The translations under genes and the position numbers were made by a program. Below, one piece after another: positions 18,358 to 25,019 of a stretch of 25,019 nucleotides of DNA. How positions within the stretch are numbered: position 1 is the first letter of the stretch; each line of letters begins with the position of its first letter. Source of the stretch: Larix sibirica (lineage: Eukaryota > Streptophyta > Pinopsida > Pinales > Pinaceae); the NCBI GenBank assembly GCA_004151065.3, contig NWUY0300000794.1:18502-43520 (forward strand), in the 5' to 3' direction. The notes under the pieces are model-generated. The model saw nothing but the letters and a program-made list of their open reading frames with translations. It was not told the DNA's origin and ran no database searches.

Positions 18358-21300
18358 CTAACCTGGTGGAGTAAATTCAACACATGATTCAATTATTGCT
18401 GGGGAAGAGAGAGCGGGGCGGTCTTGAAGGTCATCCCATTTAGTGAGGAGATTTTTAATATTTGCTGCCAAGTTGGTGAGTTCTGCTAGGCAGATGAGCT
18501 TAGCTTGCACGGGTTGATACACCATATTTTGCATGTCTGGTCCAAAGTTCTGTAGTTGAATTTTAGCTGATCTCATAAGCTTGGAGATGCAGTTGGTGAG
18601 TTTCTGCATGTCTGGTCGAAATTTTTGTAGTTGAATTTTAGCTGATCTCATAAGCTTGTAGATGCGGTTGGTGAGTCGACTGATTTATTCCTGTGCTCTC
18701 TTTCCTTCATGAAGCCACTGATACTCGCTTCTTCTTAGCTGGTCCTGTCGTTTCTACTCCATGTTAATTCGTTCATAAAAATTTGTACTGTGGATGGGTC
18801 GGTTGTTTTCTTATGTTTATATAGATCGTGGAGGGTGCTCTACATATTCTGGATCTCTAGGCAAACCTTCCCATAATACAGGTACCAGTTATTGAGGACG
18901 ATTGATGCTTTGGATGCTTGTTCTTCATATCCTTTAAACTTTTTTTCGGCTTCTTCAAATGCTCTCAACTGGTCAACAACGAGGAAGTCGATTTTTCCTT
19001 TTTCTTTTTGAGCCAGTTGGTCTTGAATTTTTTGATAGATTTCTAAGACAAATCCAACTAGATTTTATAATTTGTCGACTGTTTACTCTCCGGGAACGGT
19101 TGTTGTAGTGGTCCAATAATATCCTTTGCTTTTGCTGTACACACTATCCATACATTTTCTTGTTATTCCTTTAATGCTTTCAACTTTTTCGATCTTTCTG
19201 ACAACCTTTTGCTGCATTCTTTGGTAGTGACCTTGATAAAGTTGTCAAGTTCCTGCTCTAATGATTTGGAGGGTGAGAAGATAATTTTGTTTGCTAGTGA
19301 TCCAATTGCTTGTTGTACAGTCAAGGTTATCTTGCTGTCACTCTTAGACTTCTTATTTTTACTTCTTTTCTTGGATGAATTATTTTGGTTGTTGATGGGG
19401 TAAGGGGTCGTCCGTGGAGCCATCACTGTATTGGTCGTTGATAGAGGATGTGTGAACAACTGTGGGGATGAAATTGTAGGGTTTGATATGGTCGTAACAG
19501 AAGGTGGTTCATTCAAAGGGGTCATAGTTGGTATGGATGTCAACAAGATAGAGGGTAATGTTGTAGGTAGAGTCATTATAGGGGGATTCAACTTGGGGGG
19601 AAGAGACAAAAGAGGCATGGTCGAATCCAAGATAGGGATAGAGGATGTCAATGACATCATCAAAGGGACCACTGACATTGGGGTCGATAATAATGTGGAA
19701 AGTGGAGGAGTCGTGACAACAATGGAGGAAGTAGAAGCCAACGTGGAGGAAGTTATGATCATCGTTGAATCGATTGCCAACATTATGGGTATTGATGTAG
19801 TAAGTGGGTTTGTATTAGATGAAGGTAAAGGGAGAGATGTGCTTAGGTAGGTGGTTGATGGTTCAAAATACAAAATATCATGCGATGTTACTCTTGCTTG
19901 TAGAGGATTTTGTAAGGGATATTCAACTGTAGTCAAAGGGGAAACATAGGGTTTAATCATTGTCTTTTAGGAAGGAATTTTTACTTTGCTTGGAGAAAGA
20001 GAAATACAAAGTCCAAGGTTGGGTATGTTAGATGACTGGTCGGGAGGTATTGTAGATAAATTGGATAAATAGGGGCTGTATTGAGAGTATGCAACGAGAA
20101 ATTGACGAAATTCAGGTGTCATTGTAAAGTCTTTGGGATTGGATAAGGGTATCTCTTGTTGTTCTTCTTCTTCAACTTGGCATGGAGATGAAATCAGGGT
20201 GTCTTCTATTAGATCAATCGAACTTCTTTCTTGTGCGGGTTGAGTTACCTTAATTTTCTTTAGTGGAGGTGGTTGCGTTGTAGCAGAGGTCTTTGAAATG
20301 GGTGGTTGCGACAGTCGCTTCTGGTCATGTTCCTCTTGAATTTGCTGGTCTATGGTTACATTATTCTTTGCTACTTAAACTAAGACATGCTTAGCTTATT
20401 CTTTGAGTTCTTCTATAACATCTTATGTGGCTTCCAGCATGAACTGTTTTCTTTTCTTGGAACTTTCTCCGATTGCTTTGCCTTTGAGGTTGCATTGATA
20501 TGTAAACATATTTTCAGTAACTTGGGCGAATTTTGCCTTAGTTGGGGTTCTCCAAAGTCGGGCTTGACTCCGAAGTGGATGAGCATATCTCCCTCCTCAT
20601 ATTCAGTTGTCTATCCGGAAGGTTCTTCGACTGGTTCTTTATTCTTACCAGTGACAGGTACGACTGTTAATGGATTAACTTGTTCTTCTTCTAGGCAAAA
20701 TGCTGTAATAAATAATGTTGTTTCTCTTTCGTCTTATAGCTCTCCATCAGTTAACGACTCAACGAGTTATGTATGTTGATTTTTGGTTAAAGTCAGTATG
20801 GGAATTGTAGTATTTGTCTATCTCGACAAGTCAGTAAACAACATAGGAATGTTATGATAATAATCAAACTCCTAACCATCCCCTCTTGCACCCTGCATGT
20901 ACCATACTTTTGTATGGTCAAAGGAAAGTTCAATGTGTGCGCCTTGAGGATGACAACGACGAATGTGTTGTGGCACTCTCCATTTGGTACTTCTATTTTT
21001 TATTTCTTAAAACCAAAGTTCCATGTAGGTATTCACTTTGTTTAAGTTGAAAGATGGCCCTTTTCCTGCAAATATTTGAAAAAATTTCATCAATGGTGGG
21101 TGAATGTTGGTGAATGTTGCTTCGCCGATTGGTGTAATTTTCACCACTACTATCCAGATGAGTAACCACAGGAATATGATGGAATTGGAAACCTCCTAGC
21201 ACTTTTGACAGTTAGATTTTACTAATTGTGCTAGGTTTTCTTCCTAGTTTAAAACTTTACCTTCATATGCAACCTGCTTGACCGCTTCCAACATGTCGAT

Positions 21301-21873
21301 CCTCATGTCAGATGGCTGAATTGAACTAGATAAGCATAAGGATATTATTATGGTAGTCCACTTAATTGAATCATATTGCACTTTGCTGATTATAAGTCCT
21401 TTTGAATTTTCCCATGTGGCAGAACTTCTGAATTCTTCGACTAAAGGCATTGGTTTATTTATGACAGGTACTACTGGTCCTTTACTTGATAAACTAATAA
21501 TTGCGCCAATGAGTGAGTCTGTGATTGGGATGGCCTCATCGATCTAGATTTTCTCGTCGTGGTATCTACTACAATGAATTTGCTATGATTTCTTTTAGGT
21601 TGTCAAATGGAGCTAGCAATGGTGCATTTATATAACCATGAATCTTTGTTGTAGCAACCTTCTGAGCAGGTTCTATCCATTGTTTGTCTTGGATTTCACA
21701 TGTCCTAATTTCCACATAGAATTTTTGCCAATTTAGTTCATTGAATTTTGCTTTCTTTATTCTTTGAATTCTGGATTCCAGGGGGGTCATGGCCACTTCC
21801 TCCTTTTGCATTCTAGCTTTTACGGTTCTGCTGATTTGGTCTTGGCGGATGTGGTGGCTTTCTTTGGTGACAT
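18358..21873 (-). pseudogene. Extra 3' frame of the second gypsy element, unrecognised product
   Basis: From ATG 21,873 (MSPKKATTSAKTKSAEP) a broken frame runs about 1,170 codons to 18,358. The main phase is seen at 21,873-21,822, 21,549-20,390 and 18,651-18,358. Phase-shifted parts occur at 21,811-21,569 and 19,960-19,163. From its 5' end it shows a basic N-terminus, an unrecognised but well-composed middle (KGPSFNLNKVNTYMELW, VPQHIRRCHPQGAHIELSFD), an acidic linker (FCLEEEQVNPLTVVPV), about 180 residues rich in Ser/Thr/Pro, a basic patch KKRSKNKKSKSDSK, a helical stretch ending RLSERSKKLKALKE, and a C-terminal 25-residue tandem repeat. I do not recognise the protein. Its position matches env-like or accessory frames of some plant gypsy elements, but no signal peptide or membrane segment is evident. 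Confidence 0.6.
18530..18679 (-). repeat. 75-bp in-frame tandem duplication in the extra frame
   Basis: TGCATGTCTGGTC starts at 18,530 and again at 18,605 (+ strand). The copies are about 90% identical by eye and the period is exactly 25 codons. On the coding strand each unit contains LMRSAKIQLQ and a PDMQ motif. The length preserves the frame, so the duplication could have arisen while the frame was still coding. Confidence 0.85.
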
Positions 21874-21982
21874 TGTTGGTTCTTCAGTGGAAAAATTTGA
21901 AATGAAGTCTCTAACTTGGAGAATTACTTGCTCTATTTCAAACTGTGAGGAAAAATTAAGCCAGGGTCTTCAAATTGTGGCG

Positions 21983-21990
21983 TATTTATA
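21983..21990 (-). promoter_or_regulatory. TATA-like box upstream of the extra frame
   Basis: The - strand reads TATAAATA about 110 bp before ATG 21,873. That spacing leaves room for a start site about 30 bp downstream and an 80-nt leader. It lies between pol and the extra frame rather than in an LTR, and no primer site follows it. It could be a subgenomic promoter for the extra frame, but an AT-rich chance match is possible. Confidence 0.35.
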
Positions 21991-22541
21991 AGCATGGTGA
22001 TATGTGATATTTTAGTGCAGGTAGGTGACTCCATTAAATTCAAATTTTGCGAATGACAACTCACTCGCACGCTTGGTGAAAATTCCAAGGTAATTTTACT
22101 TTGCGCATTAGTCGGTGTGCTTGGTATCCATTCCTCCCAGCAGTAATCTCATCAGTCTCTGGGTCCATGTATTTTGTCGTCACTCCTTGCTCGCCTGGGA
22201 AATAACTTGATTGGTCGTTTGTCGGATGGTTTCTGTGGCTGCTTGATTATATCTTTATTCCCGGGGTCATTGCTTCGAGCCAGTCAGTTGTTCCATAACT
22301 GCTGTTTACTCTCATTTTTGCACTCTACCTCTTCCACCCATTTAGCTCCCATGTGTGCTGCATTGTGTCCACCCTGCCAAAATCCATGTCTTAGTACTCA
22401 TTTTTATATTTTTTGATAGGTTAGCTATGTAACTAATTTTTGATTTAACTAACTTAGTTAATTTTTCCTAATTCTATGCAAACCCGAGGACATGATGGTT
22501 GATTAGTGATGATATGGTCACTAGTCGGCATTGTGCCTCTT
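21991..22541. other. Non-coding stretch between integrase and the extra frame
   Basis: I see no domain or frame of note on the - strand here. The 80-codon + strand frame at 22,174-22,416 is antisense to the element and unrecognised. If the extra frame has its own promoter, upstream control sequences would lie here. Confidence 0.45.
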
Positions 22542-22967
22542 TCATAGTCGGAGACATTTCAATTGTGCTCCATTCACGACATTTTTGAACACTCGACCTT
22601 GTAATGTTTTTAATCTAACCGAGCCATTATTATTGAGCTCCTCGATGATATAAGGTCCTAGATAACCAGTTTCAATCTTTTTGGGTTTTCCTCTTATTCG
22701 ACTATGATATAAGAGTACTAGGTTACCGGTTGAGATATATTTGCGTTTAATATTTTTGTTGTGCCCTACTTTTTGATGTATTTTTTGGACTTCTTGATGG
22801 TGGATGGTGAGCATTCTTTGTTCTTCTAATTTTTGCAGTTCAAACATTTGGTCTTATGTAGCTTGAACAGTGTCGATATGTAATACTTGAGCAATAGCTG
22901 GAGCTTGTTGCTTAAGATGTAGAGGGACGACTGCTTCTTGACCATACACTAGTTTAAATGGTGTAAG
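22542..22967 (-). pseudogene. Ty3/gypsy integrase C-terminal part (GPY/F-type)
   Basis: The - strand begins LTPFKLVYGQEAVVPLHL, the end of the integrase catalytic domain region. After one TAA (about 22,851) it continues in a 101-codon frame with LEEQRMLTIHHQE, GNLVLLYHSRIRGKPKKI, TGYLGPYIIEELNNNGS and VNGAQLKC. The Leu-Gly-Pro-Tyr block is the GPY/F motif of the C-terminal domain, which helps bind DNA and the polyprotein. I see no chromodomain after it. Only about 70 bp separate it from the end of the RNase H-linked region, so the zinc finger and DDE core are absent. Confidence 0.9.
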
Positions 22968-22970
22968 GCG

Positions 22971-23618
22971 TTGCTTTCATCGCTAGTATTTTCTTCTTTT
23001 TCTCTAATGTTGTTGTTGGGGCATAACCTTCTTGAAGAAATTATGTAATATCTACTAGCTCAATCGATATGACTTCGACTTTGAAAATGTGAGCATCGGT
23101 AATTTCATCATTGATGTCGACTAGGTCTTCATCGGTTTCTATGTAGGAGAGGTGGTCAGATTCGACATTCGACTTCCCTGGTCGGACTAATATTTCAAAT
23201 TCGAATTCTTGGAACAAGAGAACTGATTGAGATACCCGCCCATGGTGTAGTGGTTTATTTAGTAGGCATTTATGTGCATGATTGTCGGTGAAAAAAATGA
23301 ATGGGTTATCCCAGAGGTAGTGTCGGTATTTTTGTAATGCGAAGATCATTCCTAAGCCTTCTCATTTGGTATTCGAGTAGTTTCTTTATGCTTTATTCAA
23401 TTTTAGACTAGCATACACTTTTGGGTAGTTGAGCTTGTCATCGTCTAGTTGAGTGAGTAGTGCACCGACTGCAATACCTGAAGCATCAATATGGACATGG
23501 AATTTCTTTGACCAACTGGAAATCTAAGTATTGGAGCTTCTACCAATTTTCTTTTAAGCAACTCGAATGATTCTTTACATTCTGATGTCCACTTGAATTC
23601 AATATTTAGTCTGAGTAA
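22971..23618 (-). pseudogene. Ty3/gypsy RNase H domain and linker
   Basis: RNase H removes the RNA strand of the RNA-DNA hybrid. The - strand shows FKWTSECKESFELLKRKLV, then FHVHIDASGIAVGALLTQ with the first catalytic Asp, YASLKLNKA, stop, RNYS, EGLGMIFALQKYRHYLW with the conserved Glu, and FIFFTDNHAHKCLLNKP with a further catalytic Asp. After the domain, LVRPGKSNVESDHLS leads into the linker. Damage consists of a frameshift near 23,510 and stops in the NKA and preceding-EGLGM positions. The linker's end (GYAPTTTLEKKKKILAMK in one frame) runs abruptly into the integrase C-terminal part near 22,967. Confidence 0.9.
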
Positions 23619-24611
23619 CTATTCCAGGGGGGATTTCATATATGGGTAATGTTGGATGAACATACTATAATGCCCAGTATGTCCTAGCAAAATTCTGACC
23701 CGCTTAGGGTTCACTGGAGGTTTTAGATCAAGGATGAATTTAATTTTTGGTAGGTCTACTTTGATGCCTTCTTTGCAGACGACATAACCCAATAATACTG
23801 CAATAGGCATGGTGAAGATGCATTTATTTATATTTAACGATAGGTGGATTTGGTGACATATTTCTAACATTAGTCGAAGCCACTATACATGGTCTCTAAG
23901 GATTGTGTAAATAGTCTAATCGTCGAAGTAGAGAGCCATTGTTTTATAGAGGAATTCTTGAAATTCTTTAATGATGATCCAAGAAAAAATAGTTGGTGCA
24001 TTCTTGAATCCAAAGGGAATGACCTTGTATGCAAACAATCCAAATTCACATACGAATGTCATTCTATGTTGATCTTCTTTTGCTATATGTACTTGGTTAT
24101 AATCGCAAAATTTGTCTGTGAAGGAGTAACACTCGTGACCAACGACTTCATTAATAATTTCTTCCGCGAATGGTGTTGGGAATGGATCTATAAGTGTAAA
24201 TTTGTTCAAGCCTCTAAAGTTGACACATATCCACAGATGCTTGGGGCCATGTTTCTTTGGTTGAACGACCATGGGGCTGCCTCGTTCTAACTTATCTACA
24301 ATGTATATGATACTAGTGGCCAACATGTGTTCAATTTCATTCTTTACTAAATCTTTGTATTTATGTGCTAACTTGTAAGGTCATTTCTTTAAAAGTTCTA
24401 CTTCAAGCATTATATCAATCTTCATTTCTCCCATTTCTTGTACTAATAATTTCAAGTCTTTATAGTCTCGAGCAAAGATGTCTTGGTATTCTTTCAGTAG
24501 ATCTGTTATTTCTGCAGTTTGCTGCTTTGACCAATAGTTGCCTATTTTCGCCATTTTAGGTTTCCCATCTGTCGAGATGTCGACTAATTTTAGTTTTATT
24601 TTGTCATCCAT
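23619..24611 (-). pseudogene. Ty3/gypsy reverse transcriptase, nearly full length, with stops
   Basis: One frame with scattered stops covers the whole RT. Blocks in order: KEYQDIFARDYKDLK, SPMVVQPKKHGPK style fingers segment, CVNFRGLNKFTLIDPFPTP, HECYSFTDKFCDYNQVHI with the first catalytic Asp, KVIPFGFKNAPTIFS, ALYFDD with the two metal-binding aspartates, LLGYVVCKEGIKVD, and the thumb segment RILLGHTGHY. The catalytic triad is intact. Stops occur after LLKK, after YFDD (where Trp is usual) and near 23,880. Three open pieces (24,611-24,381; 24,326-23,916; 23,870-23,619) share one phase, so loss came by point mutation rather than frameshift. Confidence 0.93.
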
Positions 24612-25019
24612 CCATTCTGGTGCTTTTTATTCATCAATTAGTCGATATCCTTCCTTAAATTCCATAAAGGACGAGGGAAAATATTTGTGCTCATCGTCTC
24701 CTTATTTGTTCTCGATTGATATTTTTAGGACTGACTTTACTGGTTGAGTTATGTAGGGATGAATTACTTTCCATTGAAAGATTTTCCCATAAATGTGTTC
24801 ATTCTCCATGTCCAGTTGAGTCAGGATATGGACCAATTATTTCAGTGTGGTCATGATTATGTTGCAATCTAAACTAGGTCGGTCAGTTTTAGTAGATGCG
24901 CTGACTGGTTGCTGTTGTGGTCTGATAAATTGTTCTATCTCCTGAACTACTTATCTTAGGCATTCTTATATAGGGGATAATGAAAAATCCTTTATGAAAT
25001 TCTCTTTAAGTGTTTTCCA
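24612..25019 (-). pseudogene. Polyprotein region upstream of RT
   Basis: The - strand can be read as broken coding sequence: YFPSSFMEFKEGYRLIDE, stop, KAPEWMDDKIKLKL leads directly into the RT part. Earlier pieces include VVQEIEQFIRPQQQPVSAS and IYGKIFQWKVIHPYITQPV. The region should hold the gag-protease end, but no Asp-Thr/Ser-Gly protease triad is recognisable within the window. Confidence 0.55.

Larger units (their letters stand above)
17910..25019 (-). mobile_element. Second Ty3/gypsy element with an extra 3' frame, 5' end outside the window
   Basis: Read from the right edge on the - strand: polyprotein upstream of RT, RT, RNase H, truncated integrase, a non-coding stretch, a TATA-like box, a long unrecognised frame, a polypurine tract and a candidate 3' LTR. 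RT and RNase H are much better preserved than in the nested element, and their motifs belong to a different family. At least 7.1 kb is in view and the 5' LTR and gag lie beyond 25,019. The outer boundary at 17,910 is inferred from the LTR guess and lacks a confirming partner. Confidence 0.85.

Noticed and set aside
19431-19850. 139-codon + strand open frame, rich in Val, Gly, Asp and Glu
   Set aside because: It lies antisense to the Ser/Thr/Pro-rich part of the extra frame at 19,163-19,960. Low-complexity coding sequence creates such mirror frames, and it has no recognisable motif.
20387-20779. 130-codon + strand open frame with Ser-rich C-terminus
   Set aside because: The - strand of the same interval reads as the acidic linker of the extra frame (FCLEEEQVNPLTVVPV), so the + frame is a shadow.
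18358-21873. Calling the extra frame an envelope gene
   Set aside because: Position fits, but there is no signal peptide, no clear membrane segment and no cleavage-site pattern in what can be read, so env is not supported.
23889-24290. 133-codon + strand open frame
   Set aside because: It is antisense to the well-matched reverse transcriptase on the - strand.
1-25019. CRISPR array, bacterial operons, ribosome binding sites
   Set aside because: The window is plant retroelement DNA; no spaced short repeats of the CRISPR type and no prokaryotic gene organisation are present.

Overview
The window looks like a gene-free stretch of a large plant genome, most likely a gymnosperm. That is inferred from the kinds of elements present and from their age and nesting; no species can be named from the sequence. 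I see no intact host gene, no rRNA or tRNA gene and no CRISPR array. Almost everything recognisable is a decayed retroelement broken by stop codons, frameshifts and deletions.

Left part (1-11.5 kb, mostly + strand). After about 2 kb with nothing recognisable there is a possible gag-like N-terminus (2.06 kb) and a nearly perfect 80-bp tandem duplication (2.58 kb). Next comes a LINE-type ORF1 relic (DUF4283-like domain plus CCHC knuckle, 3.94-4.92 kb) and a tandem array of about 138-bp units (6.1-6.4 kb). A Ty1/copia relic follows with the order gag knuckle, protease, integrase, RT, RNase H (7.1-9.65 kb). A short LTR-PBS-PPT-LTR element with almost no internal coding sequence lies at 9.7-10.6 kb.

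Middle part (11,502-17,856). This is a complete but dead Ty3/gypsy element on the - strand. It has two LTRs of about 1.5 kb, a perfect 5-bp target duplication (CTTTT), an initiator-Met-tRNA-type primer site, a polypurine tract, and remnants of RT and integrase. In the gag position it carries a long acidic frame with repeated Tyr-Asp motifs and no visible zinc knuckle.

Right part (17.9-25.0 kb, - strand). A second Ty3/gypsy family enters from beyond the right edge. Its RT and RNase H are well preserved, although interrupted. Most of the integrase is deleted, with only its C-terminal end remaining. Downstream of pol there is a TATA-like box and an extra, unrecognised broken frame of about 1,170 codons, then a polypurine tract and a candidate 3' LTR. 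The extra frame is the most interesting item in the window. The middle element inserted about 50 bp beyond the candidate end of this element, which makes it the younger of the two if that end is correct.

Nothing here is likely to make a functional protein. What remains is the record of at least five retroelement families, successive insertion, internal deletion and small tandem duplications. Many in-frame stops fall at codons one C-to-T or G-to-A change away from the residue expected there, as in long-methylated plant repeats.
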